Positions 8,713 through 18,125 are shown, counted from the stretch's first letter. The stretch: DNA of 64,000 nucleotides from Paraburkholderia ultramafica (GCF_902859915.1 NZ_CADIKK010000004.1:62001-126000), one strand, 5' to 3'. The notes: a model not told the origin generated them from the letters alone. Numbers and translations are program-made.

Positions 8713-9923
8713 AAATCCTCCACCTGCTTCCAACTGTCGATCCACGCGGCGGCGGCCCGGTTGAAGGCGTGCGCCGCAGCGGCATGGCCATGCGGGAAGC
8801 CGGGCACGACATCGAAGTGGCGAGCTGCGACGCCCCGGGCGACGGCTTCCTCGCGGCGTTTCCGTTTCCGGTCCACGCGTGCGGCCCGACCCGCAGCCGC
8901 TACAGTTACTGCAAGCGTCTCGCGCCGTGGCTCGCCGCCAACGCGAAGCGCTTCGACGCGGTCATCGTTCACGGCCTGTGGCAATACCACAGCTTCGCGG
9001 CATGGAAGGCGCTGCACAACAGCGAGGTGCCGTACTACGTGTACGTGCACGGCATGCTCGACCCGTGGTTCAAGGAGGCTTATCCGCTCAAGCATCTGAA
9101 GAAGTGGCTGTACTGGCCGTGGGCCGAATACCGTGTGCTGCGCGATGCCCGCACGGTAATCTTCACGACCGAGGAAGAACGCACGCGCGCGCGTCAATCG
9201 TTCTGGCTCTACCGCGCCAATGAGCGAATCGTGCCGTTCGGCACGACGGTGCCGGCGCTCGATCCGGCATCGGTGCGCGAAGCATTCCTGCAAGCGGTGC
9301 CCAGCTTGCGCGGCAAACGCATCATGCTGTTTCTCGGCCGCATCCATGCGAAGAAGGGTTGCGATCTGCTGATCGACGCGTTCGCGCGCGTCGCCGGCAA
9401 CGATCCGGCGCTGCATCTCGTGATCGCCGGTCCGGACGAAACCGGCTGGGTCGCGACGCTGCGCACCCAGGCGCAGGCAGCCGGCATCGCGCATCGCCTG
9501 AGCCTGCCCGGCATGCTGCAGGGCGACCTCAAGTGGGGCGCGTTTCATGCTAGCGACGTGTTCGTTCTGCCCTCGCATCAGGAGAATTTCGGCGTGGCAG
9601 TGGCCGAGGCGCTCGGTTGCGGGCTGCCGGCGCTGATCTCCGACAAGGTCAACGTGTGGCGCGAGATCGAAGCGGACGGCGCGGGACTGGTGGCCGCCGA
9701 CACCGTCGACGGCACGGAAAAGAATCTGTTGCGCTGGCTCGAACTCGACCCCGCCGCTCGCGACGCGATGCGCGCGCAAGCCGCCATCACCTTCAATACG
9801 CGCTTCCGGGTCGAAACGATGGTCAGCGCGCTGACAGCTCTGCTGGAGACGCAGCGCGGCCCCGGGAACGTCGACGAACATTCGCTCGGCAGGCTGCGCG
9901 AGGCGGCTCAGCAAAGCCGCTGA
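8709..9923 (+). CDS. Glycosyltransferase family 4 protein
   Basis: A 404-residue GT-B glycosyltransferase, coupled by ATGA overlap to the polymerase gene. The N-terminus MKILHLLPTVDPRGGGPVEG carries the Gly-rich donor-side loop. MLFLGRIHAKKGCDLLIDAF is the classic GT4 linker with the conserved R and K of the pyrophosphate site. PSHQENFGVAVAEALGCGLP gives the E-x7-E signature. It resembles the WcaI/WcaL class of EPS glycosyltransferases acting in the cytoplasm on undecaprenyl-linked intermediates. The open frame upstream to 8187 is out of context and overlaps the polymerase. A strong bidirectional terminator follows at 9981-10019. Confidence 0.9.
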   Translation: MKILHLLPTVDPRGGGPVEGVRRSGMAMREAGHDIEVASCDAPGDGFLAAFPFPVHACGPTRSRYSYCKRLAPWLAANAKRFDAVIVHGLWQYHSFAAWKALHNSEVPYYVYVHGMLDPWFKEAYPLKHLKKWLYWPWAEYRVLRDARTVIFTTEEERTRARQSFWLYRANERIVPFGTTVPALDPASVREAFLQAVPSLRGKRIMLFLGRIHAKKGCDLLIDAFARVAGNDPALHLVIAGPDETGWVATLRTQAQAAGIAHRLSLPGMLQGDLKWGAFHASDVFVLPSHQENFGVAVAEALGCGLPALISDKVNVWREIEADGAGLVAADTVDGTEKNLLRWLELDPAARDAMRAQAAITFNTRFRVETMVSALTALLETQRGPGNVDEHSLGRLREAAQQSR

Positions 9924-9980
9924 GCGTCGTTGCCGAGGTCACTCCTAAAGCCCCGCCCCGCCCATCATCCGCCCGACTCA

Positions 9981-10019
9981 AAACGATAACGGCGCGCCCA
10001 AGGCGCGCCGTTATCGTTT
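9981..10019. terminator. Perfect 18-bp inverted repeat between convergent EPS genes
   Basis: Arms 9981-9998 (AAACGATAACGGCGCGCC) and 10002-10019 are perfectly complementary around a 3-nt loop CAA. The AAA at the left and TTT at the right make it usable as an intrinsic terminator in both directions. It lies between the glycosyltransferase ending at 9923 and the GMC oxidoreductase ending at 10035, so a bidirectional terminator fits well. Confidence 0.88.
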
Positions 10020-10034
10020 GCCTTCATCGCCGGT

Positions 10035-11774
10035 TCACGGCTCCTTCATCAATGGCGTCAAGGTGGATGCCGCGATCGGCAACGTCTCGGTTTGCGACGG
10101 CGCCTGAATCGCCATGGTCGAACTGTTCGCAGCTTCGACCCGCGTCCTGCCGACGACCTCCGGCGCATCGAGCTGCCGCACCAGATGGCCGGACAGACGC
10201 AGCGCCAGCGCGGCAATCGTAATGGTCGGGAAATTGGCGCCGACAGTCGGAAACACCGAGCTGCCGCCCACATACAGATTGCTGATCCCATGCACCTTGC
10301 AATCACGGTCGACCACGCCCTCGCTCGGCGAATCGTGCATGCGCGTGGTGCCCATGTGATGCCAGGTGCCCTCCAGCTCCGCCGGCCACGCCCTGCCTTC
10401 GAGCGGCGCGTCGAGTTCGATATCGGCAATATTGGCCATCTGCAATTCCTGTGCGAGCAGCAGGAAGGTTTTGTCGAAGGTGCGCTTCACCTGTTCGCCG
10501 AGGCGCCACTCCACCCGCACGCGCGGCATGCCGAAGCGGTCATGCTGGTCGGCCGACAATGTGACCCGGCTATCGGGATCGGGCACCGCTTCGACGATCG
10601 CCTGCAACGTCACATCGGTGATCAGCGCGGGCCACTGCAACAGCCGCGTCAGACCGTAGCCCACGGTGTGCAGCGGGTGCGCGATCATCGTCGCGATGTC
10701 CGTCTTCAGATTGCGGCGAGGCTGGTCCTTCTGCAACAGCGCTTCCTTGCAGTGGATCAGCGCCTCGGAACCCGCGCTGCCTTCGCCGTACCATTTCGAG
10801 TACAGCCACACACGCGAATTCAGCAGCTTCTCGCGTTCCATCAACTCCTGTCGCGGAGCGAACTGCGAAGAGATCTTGGTGCCATGCGCCGACACCGCGG
10901 CATTCTGATAGTGGTACTTGATGTCGTACAGCTTGTTGCGCGCAATGCCCGCACGAAAACGCACGTTGCCCGACATCATCCGCGGATGATCCATGAAGTA
11001 GCGGCCGACCAGATCGTTGGCGTTGCCGAGTCCCGCCGCCTGCACGTTGTTCGACGCGAGCAGCAGCCGCGCATTCTCGATGCCGCCGGTGGCCAGCACG
11101 AACATCCTTGCCTGCACCGAAATCCTGCGGCCGCTAATCGTGCCGACCCGCACGCCGGTGATCGTCGTGCCCTGTGCGTCGGCGTCGATGTTGAGCACGT
11201 TTGCGTGGAGGAACACGCGCACCCGCACCGAGCGCGACAGCTCGTCGCGATACGCCTTGCCGAAGCGCACCGGCGGGCTGAACTGCGCGACGGTGTCGCG
11301 CATGTCGCCGGTAGCGAGCGGCACGCGGCGCACGTCATGGCGGCCGATCTCGCGCTCCCAGTAAGCGGGGTCGAAATTCTGCGGGCCGAGCTTCAGCAAT
11401 TCATGCGTGCGTGCGTAATACGGCGCCAGCTCATCGAGGCCGAACGGCCAGCCGCTGTGTGCGATCCAGTCACGTTTCTCGAAGTCCCAGGGATCCAGCG
11501 GGCGGCACCAGCCGCCCCAGCAGTTGCTGCTGCCGCCGAAGTAGCGGCTGCGCGAACCGTCCGCGAACGTATAGGGCAGCCCGATGTTCTCGCCGCGATA
11601 GAGGTCGCGGGTTTCGTCGTCGGGGCCGAACCCGCCGCTTTCGAGCATGCAGATGTCCACCCCCGCGCGTGACAATTCGAGCGCCAGCGTGATGCCCGCG
11701 ACTCCGCCCCCGATGATGCAGACCGTCGTTTCAATAACGGTGTCTTGTTCAACAGTTCGAGTATCGATGAACAT
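10035..11774 (-). CDS. GMC-family FAD-dependent oxidoreductase
   Basis: A flavoprotein of 579 residues. The N-terminal Rossmann dinucleotide motif G-x-G-x-x-G is clear (CIIGGGVAGITLALELSRAG, from about residue 20). GMC-type features follow: SRYFGGSSNCWGGWCRPL (FAD contact), FVLATGGIENARLLLAS and, near the C-terminus, WHHMGTTRMHDSPSEGVVD and NLYVGGSSVFPTVGANFPTI, which contain the active-site His/Asn region. GMC enzymes oxidise alcohols or sugars. Here, among EPS genes, it could oxidise a sugar hydroxyl of a nucleotide sugar or lipid-linked glycan. No signal peptide is visible, so it is probably cytoplasmic. The start at 11774 is set by GGGGAG 6 nt upstream. The substrate is unknown. Confidence 0.85.
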   Translation of the reverse strand: MFIDTRTVEQDTVIETTVCIIGGGVAGITLALELSRAGVDICMLESGGFGPDDETRDLYRGENIGLPYTFADGSRSRYFGGSSNCWGGWCRPLDPWDFEKRDWIAHSGWPFGLDELAPYYARTHELLKLGPQNFDPAYWEREIGRHDVRRVPLATGDMRDTVAQFSPPVRFGKAYRDELSRSVRVRVFLHANVLNIDADAQGTTITGVRVGTISGRRISVQARMFVLATGGIENARLLLASNNVQAAGLGNANDLVGRYFMDHPRMMSGNVRFRAGIARNKLYDIKYHYQNAAVSAHGTKISSQFAPRQELMEREKLLNSRVWLYSKWYGEGSAGSEALIHCKEALLQKDQPRRNLKTDIATMIAHPLHTVGYGLTRLLQWPALITDVTLQAIVEAVPDPDSRVTLSADQHDRFGMPRVRVEWRLGEQVKRTFDKTFLLLAQELQMANIADIELDAPLEGRAWPAELEGTWHHMGTTRMHDSPSEGVVDRDCKVHGISNLYVGGSSVFPTVGANFPTITIAALALRLSGHLVRQLDAPEVVGRTRVEAANSSTMAIQAPSQTETLPIAASTLTPLMKEP

Positions 11775-11997
11775 CCGCTGCTCCCCATCTTCGTCACGCA
11801 TTTACCGCGTGCGTCGCTGAAGTGGCCGATCAACCGCGGTCACCCGGCAAATATGCACACGACGAGCCCGGACACCTTATGGACCGCCGCTGGCGTCGAC
11901 AGACGGGTGTCGACAAATCCATGACGGCCACCGACCTTCCGGTGATCACGAGTCTGGTCTCCGCAGCGTATCGACGCTGTGGTTCTTTATCTGTGCT

Positions 11998-12618
11998 TCA
12001 GCTAACGGAAGCAAACCGCTTCCGGATAAAACGGCAAGGATTTCCGCCGTACACGCCCTCCGGTTCCAGCGAGCGATGCACGACCGACAGAGGCGTCACC
12101 ACCGCCGAACGGCCGATCGTCACACCCATTTGCACCACGCACTTCGAGGTGATCCACACGCCGTCCTCGATGACGATCGGCGCGACGCACAAATCCATCG
12201 TGGCGCTCATGTCGTGAGACCCGGCGGTGAGGAACGTGCCCTGCGAAATGCAAACGTTCGAGCCGATGCGAATCGGCGCCTGGTTGTAGATCCACACATC
12301 GACGCCGAACCAGCACTTGTCGCCGACCTCGAGATTCCACGGCGCCTTCACGCGCAACGGATGGACGAACCGGCAACCCGTGCCGATCTTCGCGCCGAAC
12401 AGGCGTAACAGCCCGACGCGCACAAACGAGATCGGCAGCAATTTGTTGTTGATCACACACGCTTCGAGCACAAACCAGATGAACTCGATCAGGACGCTCC
12501 GCTTGCTCTGATAGTTTCCCTTTCCCGCCAGACTCAGATCGATCACGCGCCCATCCTCGCGAGCGTCTTCGGTCTGTCGCAGGTGCTCGATCTGCTGATC
12601 GCCGGCAATGTTACCCAT
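11998..12618 (-). CDS. WcaF-like colanic-acid-type acetyltransferase (hexapeptide repeat)
   Basis: A 206-residue left-handed beta-helix acetyltransferase of the LbH/WcaF group, expected to transfer acetyl from acetyl-CoA to a sugar during EPS assembly. After an N-terminal helical region come isoleucine/valine-led hexapeptides (for example IRIGSNVCISQG, VIEDGVWITSKCVVQMGVTI). The catalytic-type segment TAGSHD holds the histidine. PLSVVHRSLEPEGVYGGNPCRFIRKR is the family's C-terminal motif. GGAGG 6 nt before the ATG at 12618 sets the start, shortening the open frame by 18 residues. It lies 223 bp upstream of the GMC oxidoreductase on the same strand. Confidence 0.88.
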   Translation of the reverse strand: MGNIAGDQQIEHLRQTEDAREDGRVIDLSLAGKGNYQSKRSVLIEFIWFVLEACVINNKLLPISFVRVGLLRLFGAKIGTGCRFVHPLRVKAPWNLEVGDKCWFGVDVWIYNQAPIRIGSNVCISQGTFLTAGSHDMSATMDLCVAPIVIEDGVWITSKCVVQMGVTIGRSAVVTPLSVVHRSLEPEGVYGGNPCRFIRKRFASVS

Positions 12619-12803
12619 CAGCTTCCTCCGATGCACGAGCCGTGGTATGCACGTGCAGGCATACCAACCCACTCGCTCACATTATGTTGCGTCTCGTTCC
12701 CGCACTTTGCACAGTGGCTGTGCGGGCAAGCGTTTTGGCGGCTACGCGCGCCAAGCCTGGCGCACGATAGCTCTATTGCGACTGCATTTTCATGGGGACC
12801 ACG

Positions 12804-13280
12804 ATGACCACTTCGATTCGGCACGCTGCTACATGGATGTTGGCCGGCGCCGCAACGTGCGCCATATCGGCCTTCGCGCAGAACAACGCCGCCCCCGCCG
12901 CGGCGACGGTCAACGGTTATGGCGCCGCTGCGCCGGCTCCCGTCGACCGGGCCGCAAAAAATCGCAACAACGAACAACTGTTGCTCGGCGCACCACGCGA
13001 ATACGGCGACGGCGGCATGCAGGACAATACCGACGACGCCCAGCGCGCTGCGCTGCTCGACCAGCAACGCATGACCGTCACGGGCGGTCAGCCGGCGCCC
13101 GCCGGCAAAGCTCAACGCAAGGCGCCGGCGGCCGCTAACGGCCAGGTGCGCGTCGCCGGCCAGCCGGGCCCGGGCCGTCAGAATGCCGGCGACGGCTTGC
13201 TGCCCGCGGGCGCGGCGAAGAACACCTACGCCGATCCGTACGGCACAAGCAAGCGCTCCGTCTACCGTTCGCCGTGGTGA
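12804..13280 (+). CDS. Small exported protein of unknown function
   Basis: No family recognised. The 158-residue product begins with a Sec signal peptide (MTTSIRHAATWMLAGAATCAISAFAQ, cleavage expected after A-F-A, near residue 24). The mature part is polar, Ala/Pro/Gly-rich and low in complexity, with several Asn/Gln-rich stretches. It ends GTSKRSVYRSPW. The ATG at 12804 follows GGGGA at 6 nt; an ATG at 12792 is in frame. The gene is the only plus-strand one between the WcaF-like and WcaI-like genes and diverges from the former. It may be a periplasmic EPS accessory, but this rests on position only. Confidence 0.65.
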   Translation: MTTSIRHAATWMLAGAATCAISAFAQNNAAPAAATVNGYGAAAPAPVDRAAKNRNNEQLLLGAPREYGDGGMQDNTDDAQRAALLDQQRMTVTGGQPAPAGKAQRKAPAAANGQVRVAGQPGPGRQNAGDGLLPAGAAKNTYADPYGTSKRSVYRSPW

Positions 13281-13302
13281 GGTCGCATTCATCAGATGGC
13301 CG

Positions 13303-13324
13303 CGTGCCGGATCAATCCGGCGCG
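13303..13324. terminator. Weak hairpin between convergent genes
   Basis: The arms GCCGGA (13306-13311) and TCCGGC (13316-13321) pair around TCAA, with a G-T pair and two more pairs outside. It sits just where the exported-protein gene and the WcaI-like gene converge, overlapping the latter's stop. There is no T-run, so the role is uncertain. Confidence 0.35.
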
Positions 13325-14643
13325 GCTTTCTCCGCAGTAGCCGGCTTGCGCCGCCGGGCCCCGCCCGTTGAAGGCCGCGGATCGAAATACGCCGCCCTCG
13401 TCTTCACCCGCGTCGTGCCCACCTGACGAAACACCGCGGCGAGGCGCTCCTCGAAAATCTGAATGATCGGCTCCGGTGACAGCGCGTGCTCCGCGTAATG
13501 GCGTGCAGCCCTGCCGAGCGCGGCGCGCCGTTGCGCGTCGCTGGCCAGCATGCTGAGCGCCGCCGCCAGCGCCTTGACGTTGTCCGGCGGCACCACCACG
13601 CCGCGCGACGCGACTGCTTCATGCAGCGCCGTGCCGCGGCGGGCCATCGCCACGGTTGCGCGGCCGCTCGCGAACATGCCGGTGAGTTTGGACGGCATCA
13701 CCAGATCCGCCGCGTCGGCGCGCTGCGGCAGCACGTGGATGTCGGCGAGGTTGAGCAGTTCGTTCAGGCGTTCAGCCGGTTGCAGCGGAATGAAAATGCA
13801 GTTCGTCAGTCCCGTGCAGCGCGCGACCAAGCTCTCTTTCGCGGCGCCGCTGCCGCAGAAAACGAAGCTGATGTCGGTGCGCGCGGCAAGCAGCGCCGCT
13901 GCGTCGGCGAGCGTTTCGATGCCCTGCTTCGCGCCCATGTTGCCCGCGTACAGCACCACTTTCTGCTCATCGGGAATGCCAAGTTGTTGCCGGTAATCGC
14001 TCGCTCGCGGCAGCGGAAAGATGCTCGACGCGTCGACCCAGTTCGGCAGGCACACGACCCGCGCCGGCTGCACGCCCTTGGCCGTCGCGCGCACACTCAT
14101 CTGCGGCGTGATCGACGACACCGCATCGAAGCGCCGCAACAGCGCGCTTTCGAACCAGCGCGCCACGCGCGCCGCACGCGAGCTTTTCAGCAGGCCGAGA
14201 TCGAAAGCGGCGTCGACCTCGTAGTCCTGAATGTGCAGCCATGCGCTCGCGCGCGTGATGCGGGCGAGCAGCAGCGTAGCCGGCGCGCACATCAGGGTCG
14301 GCGCGATCAGCATCACCGCGTCGGGGCGCCACAGCGCATGCCGGGCGAGCAGCGGCAGCGAACTCGCCGCGAAGCTCGCCAGATGCAGCATCCGCTTGAT
14401 GCCGGTCGGCTGCGACGGCACCCACAGCGGCGCGCGCCACAGCGTCACGCCGTCACGCGTCTCGCGCCGGTAGCGCCACGCCGCGTAGCCCGCCGACACG
14501 CGCCACTCGGGGTAGTAAGGCGGCGCGCACACCACTCGAACTTCATGTCCGCGGCTGGCCAGCAGCACGGCCATTTCCGCCGTGTACTTACCCACCCCCG
14601 TCAGTTCCGGCGCGTAGTTGAGGCCGTAGATCAGGATCTTCAT
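13312..14643 (-). CDS. wcaI: WcaI-like glycosyltransferase (GT4)
   Basis: A 443-residue glycosyltransferase of the colanic-acid WcaI type, thought to act on GDP-sugars (WcaI in enterobacteria is a GT4 of the colanic acid cluster). The opening MKILIYGLNYAPELTGVGKY, then VVCAPPYYPEWRVSAGYAAW, matches the family strongly. VVLYAGNMGAKQGIETLADA is the donor-binding hinge and DAADLVMPSKLTGMFASGRA is the family's variant of the E-x7-E region. The family usually has about 400 residues; this one carries a basic, Ala/Pro/Lys-rich tail of about 30 residues. The start at 14643 is taken because the family N-terminus begins here; the open frame continues to 15405 by overlapping the next gene. It is the last gene of the main EPS operon. 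Confidence 0.87.
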   Translation of the reverse strand: MKILIYGLNYAPELTGVGKYTAEMAVLLASRGHEVRVVCAPPYYPEWRVSAGYAAWRYRRETRDGVTLWRAPLWVPSQPTGIKRMLHLASFAASSLPLLARHALWRPDAVMLIAPTLMCAPATLLLARITRASAWLHIQDYEVDAAFDLGLLKSSRAARVARWFESALLRRFDAVSSITPQMSVRATAKGVQPARVVCLPNWVDASSIFPLPRASDYRQQLGIPDEQKVVLYAGNMGAKQGIETLADAAALLAARTDISFVFCGSGAAKESLVARCTGLTNCIFIPLQPAERLNELLNLADIHVLPQRADAADLVMPSKLTGMFASGRATVAMARRGTALHEAVASRGVVVPPDNVKALAAALSMLASDAQRRAALGRAARHYAEHALSPEPIIQIFEERLAAVFRQVGTTRVKTRAAYFDPRPSTGGARRRKPATAEKAAPD

Positions 14644-14696
14644 TGTGACTGCCAATGTTTTAGAGCTTCGCGTGGGCGGCACTGCCGCGACTCGTG

Positions 14697-15839
14697 TCAA
14701 TCGCCCAACATCAATGCGCAGCCGCGGGCAATATTGGCGGCAGCCGAAGGTGGATCGAAGCGGCGAATCACATCCATGCAGCGATGCGCGGTGCCGCCGG
14801 CGTCCGCGAACGCTTCCATCGCTTTGAGCATGGTGCGCTGAAGGCCGGGCACGTCGCCCGCCGTAAACGGATAACCGGTCACCCCGTCGATCACCAGTTC
14901 CGGCACGCAGCCGCAACTCTCGCTGACCACCGCCGGGCAGCCATGCGCGAGCGCCTCGTTGACGACCAGCCCCCACGGCTCGCTGTAGCTCGGCAAGACT
15001 ATGCAGGTCGCGTGGTAATACTCCTGTGTGAGCGGTTCGTCCTGCAAACTGCCGGCGAACGTCACCGAGTCGCCGAGTTCGAGTTCGGTGACCTTCGCCT
15101 GCAGCACGTCGCGCATCGGCCCGGTGCCGACAATGCGCAAGCGCGCCGCCGGGATACGCCGCCGCAAGCCGGCGAACGCCTCGATCAGCGTGCCGATGCC
15201 CTTCTCTTCCGACAAACGCCCGACGAACAGGAACACCGGCGGATTGCCCGCACGCGCGGCGACTCGCTCGACCAGCGCGCGTTCCGGTGAAAACGACCCC
15301 GGCAAAGCGGCGGCCTGACACGGCACGAAGATCTTGTCGCGTTTCGCGCCGAGCGACAGCAGGTACTCGCGGCTGCGCTCGCCGAAGCCGAAGTAGCCGT
15401 CGCACAGCGAGAAGAACACCCGCTTCGGAATCGACGTGAGCAGTTTCTTGGGCCGGTCGCGCGCGGTCGAATCGACGAACACCGCGCGCCGCTTGCCGGT
15501 CACGATGCAGGCCGCCAGCATCGCCCAGTACTCGGGCCGGTGATAACCGGGCAGCACGATGAGGTCCGACTTCGCCCGCAGCACTTCCCAGGTGAGCCGG
15601 GCGATCATCTTGAGCGTCGGTACATCTTCGTAGCAGCCGTCGAACAGCTTTTGCATCGGATAGCGATGGTACGAATAATCGACGTCGGAAAAGCCGACCC
15701 GGTCGTACTCCGTATCCGCGATCTGCACCATCGAGTAGCGGATCGCTCCGGAGGCCGAAATGTTATGCAAAGCGGAGAACACAACACCCTTGTGGCGCGA
15801 CCATACGACGTTATGGAAGATCGTGACTGACGCTGTCAT
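14697..15839 (-). CDS. Glycosyltransferase family 4 protein
   Basis: A 380-residue cytoplasmic glycosyltransferase. The C-terminal domain has VFLFVGRLSEEKGIGTLIEA (the GT4 hinge with R and K) and SYSEPWGLVVNEALAHGCPA (E-x7-E nucleotide-sugar motif). The N-terminal acceptor domain is less typical: it begins MTASVTIFHNVVWSRHKGVV and lacks the usual glycine loop, as in several rhamnosyl- and fucosyltransferase-like proteins. It lies between fcl and the WcaI-like gene, 53 bp before the latter, and probably belongs to the manC-led operon. Its donor could be GDP-L-fucose or GDP-mannose made by its neighbours, but this is a guess from position. Confidence 0.85.
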   Translation of the reverse strand: MTASVTIFHNVVWSRHKGVVFSALHNISASGAIRYSMVQIADTEYDRVGFSDVDYSYHRYPMQKLFDGCYEDVPTLKMIARLTWEVLRAKSDLIVLPGYHRPEYWAMLAACIVTGKRRAVFVDSTARDRPKKLLTSIPKRVFFSLCDGYFGFGERSREYLLSLGAKRDKIFVPCQAAALPGSFSPERALVERVAARAGNPPVFLFVGRLSEEKGIGTLIEAFAGLRRRIPAARLRIVGTGPMRDVLQAKVTELELGDSVTFAGSLQDEPLTQEYYHATCIVLPSYSEPWGLVVNEALAHGCPAVVSESCGCVPELVIDGVTGYPFTAGDVPGLQRTMLKAMEAFADAGGTAHRCMDVIRRFDPPSAAANIARGCALMLGD

Positions 15840-15953
15840 TTTGATGCCGCTCCTCGAAAAATCGTCCCTGCGTGCGTTGCGCGTACTCCGCGCGCACGCC
15901 CCCCAAGCGCTCTTTCAGCCCGCTGTCGTGTTCAACGGTTCCGGCTTGCGCGC

Positions 15954-16907
15954 CTAAGCAGGCATCGCGGCCGCGGTCGAACCGTGCGCTTTGACGAAGT
16001 CTTGGTAGGTGGCCGCAATGCCCGCCTCCAGACCGATCGTCGCGCGCCAGCCTATCTGCGTGAGCCGTGAGACGTCGAGCAATTTGCGCGGCGTGCCGTC
16101 GGGTTTCGATGCGTCGAACACGAGTTCGCCCTCGAAGCCGACTACTTTGCAGATACATTCGGCCAGCTCGCGGATCGACAGGTCCTCACCCACGCCGACG
16201 TTGAACAGGCCATCGGTCAGGTTGTGTTCGAGCACGAACAGCGTGGCCGCGGCGAGATCGTCGACATGCAGAAACTCCCGGCACGGCGTGCCCGAGCCCC
16301 ACACCGTCAAGGTCGCGGCGCCGCTCATCCTCGCTTCGTGCGCCTTGCGCAGCAGCGCCGGCAACACGTGGCTGCTGTTCAGATCGTAGTTGTCGTTCGG
16401 GCCGTACAGATTGGTCGGCATCAACGCGACGTACTGCGTGCCGTACTCGCGGTTGTACGCTTCGCACAGCTTGAGGCCGGCGATCTTCGCAATCGCATAG
16501 GCGTCGTTGGTCGGTTCGAGCGGCGAAGTCAGCAGATACTCCTCGCGGATCGGCTGCGGACACTGCTTCGGATAGATGCACGACGAACCGAAAAACACCA
16601 GCCGTTCAACCCGCGCGCGATACGCCGCGTGGATCACATTGGTTTCGATCACCAGATTTTCATAGATGAACTCGCCCGGCTGCGACGCGTTCGCGAAAAT
16701 GCCGCCGACGCGCGCGGCCGCGAGCAGCACCACGTCGATCTGTTCGCTTTCGAAGAAGCGGTTCACGGCCGCCTGATCCGTGAGGTCGAGCTCGGCCCGT
16801 GTGCGCGTGACCACGTTCCCGTAACCGTCGGCGACCAGACGCCGAACCAGCGCCGAGCCGACCATGCCGCGGTGGCCCGCAACGAAGATGCGTGCTTGTT
16901 TGTTCAT
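15954..16907 (-). CDS. fcl: GDP-L-fucose synthase (GDP-4-keto-6-deoxy-D-mannose epimerase/reductase)
   Basis: Cytoplasmic NADPH-dependent enzyme (317 aa, the usual length) that converts GDP-4-keto-6-deoxy-D-mannose to GDP-L-fucose by 3,5-epimerisation and reduction. It is an extended short-chain dehydrogenase: the Rossmann motif is G-H-R-G-M-V-G (near residue 11), the S-C-I-Y-P segment holds the catalytic Ser, and NDAYAIAKIAGLKLCEAY gives the catalytic Tyr and Lys of Y-x3-K. GPNDNYDLNSSHVLPALLRK and GTPCREFLHVDDLA are family-typical. It follows gmd by only 5 bp, so the pair is cotranscribed and completes the fucose pathway that starts from ManC. Confidence 0.95.
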   Translation of the reverse strand: MNKQARIFVAGHRGMVGSALVRRLVADGYGNVVTRTRAELDLTDQAAVNRFFESEQIDVVLLAAARVGGIFANASQPGEFIYENLVIETNVIHAAYRARVERLVFFGSSCIYPKQCPQPIREEYLLTSPLEPTNDAYAIAKIAGLKLCEAYNREYGTQYVALMPTNLYGPNDNYDLNSSHVLPALLRKAHEARMSGAATLTVWGSGTPCREFLHVDDLAAATLFVLEHNLTDGLFNVGVGEDLSIRELAECICKVVGFEGELVFDASKPDGTPRKLLDVSRLTQIGWRATIGLEAGIAATYQDFVKAHGSTAAAMPA

Positions 16908-16912
16908 CGCCG

Positions 16913-18031
16913 TTACTCGTGATGTTCCATCGCCGTGAATCCGGCCAGCGTGACGAGCGCGTCACGGCGTGCAATCTGGTAGTCCGCGCGCACCATTTCC
17001 TTCACCAGCGAAGCGAACGACGTGGTCGGCTGCCAGCCGAGCTTCGCGTGCGCCTTCGACGGATCGCCGAGCAGCGTTTCGACCTCGGCGGGCCGGAAGT
17101 AGCGCGGATCGACACGCACGATCACGTCGCCCGGCGCGATCTTGATCTCGCGCCCGTCCACCTTTTCGACGATGCCGACTTCATCCACGCCGCTGCCTTC
17201 GAAGCGCACGGTGACACCGAGTTCAGCGGCCGCATGCTGGACGAACTGGCGCACGCTGTACTGCACACCGGTGGCGATCACGTAATCCTCCGGATGCTCC
17301 TGTTGCAGCATGCGCCACTGCATCTCCACGTAGTCGCGCGCATGGCCCCAGTCGCGCAGCGCCGACAGATTGCCGAGATACAGCGTCTTCTGCATGCCCA
17401 CCGCGATGCGCGCGACAGCGCGCGTAATCTTGCGCGTCACGAAGGTCTCGCCGCGCACCGGCGATTCGTGATTGAACAGAATCCCGTTGCACGCATAGAG
17501 TCCGTAAGCCTCGCGATAATTGACCGTGGTCCAGTACGCGAACAGCTTGGCGACCGCATACGGGCTGCGCGGATAGAACGGCGTGGTCTCGGATTGCGGC
17601 ACCTCCTGCACGAGCCCGTATAGCTCCGAGGTCGATGCCTGATAGAAACGCGTCTTGTGCTGCAAGCCGAGAATCCGGATCGCTTCGAGAATCCGCAACG
17701 CACCGAGACCGTCCGCGTTAGCCGTATACTCCGGTTCCTCGAACGACACCGCGACGTGGCTCTGTGCCGCGAGGTTGTAGATTTCGTCAGGCTCGACGCG
17801 CTGGATCACGCGCAGGATGCTGGTGGAGTCGGTCAGGTCGGCGTGGTGCAGAAAGAGTCGCTGCTCCGGGTCGTGGGGATCGCGGTAGAGGTGATCGATC
17901 CGGTCCGTGTTGAACAGGGACGACCTGCGTTTGATGCCGTGTACGTCATAGTCCTTGGCGAGCAGCAACTCAGCCAGGTACGAACCGTCCTGTCCAGTGA
18001 CGCCGGTGATCAGTGCGACCTTGCGTTTCAT
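16913..18031 (-). CDS. gmd: GDP-mannose 4,6-dehydratase
   Basis: Converts GDP-D-mannose to GDP-4-keto-6-deoxy-D-mannose, the substrate of Fcl. The 372-residue protein opens [20 protein letters not shown], the NADP-binding G-x-T-G-x-x-G of this family. It contains [20 protein letters not shown], a Thr/Glu active-site region and the catalytic Tyr/Lys in [16 protein letters not shown]. The start at 18031 has GGGAGAAGG upstream; a longer open frame to 18136 lacks support. It sits 94 bp downstream of wzc and 5 bp upstream of fcl. Together with ManC it commits the locus to GDP-L-fucose, or to GDP-6-deoxy sugars. Confidence 0.95.
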   Translation of the reverse strand: MKRKVALITGVTGQDGSYLAELLLAKDYDVHGIKRRSSLFNTDRIDHLYRDPHDPEQRLFLHHADLTDSTSILRVIQRVEPDEIYNLAAQSHVAVSFEEPEYTANADGLGALRILEAIRILGLQHKTRFYQASTSELYGLVQEVPQSETTPFYPRSPYAVAKLFAYWTTVNYREAYGLYACNGILFNHESPVRGETFVTRKITRAVARIAVGMQKTLYLGNLSALRDWGHARDYVEMQWRMLQQEHPEDYVIATGVQYSVRQFVQHAAAELGVTVRFEGSGVDEVGIVEKVDGREIKIAPGDVIVRVDPRYFRPAEVETLLGDPSKAHAKLGWQPTTSFASLVKEMVRADYQIARRDALVTLAGFTAMEHHE

Positions 18032-18125
18032 AGAGCCTTCTCCCTCGTTAAGCCATTGAGATGCCAATGCCAATGCCTGCACCGATGCCGCAGCGCGGTC
18101 GAGCGGCCGGCCGAAGGCCGCGCCT

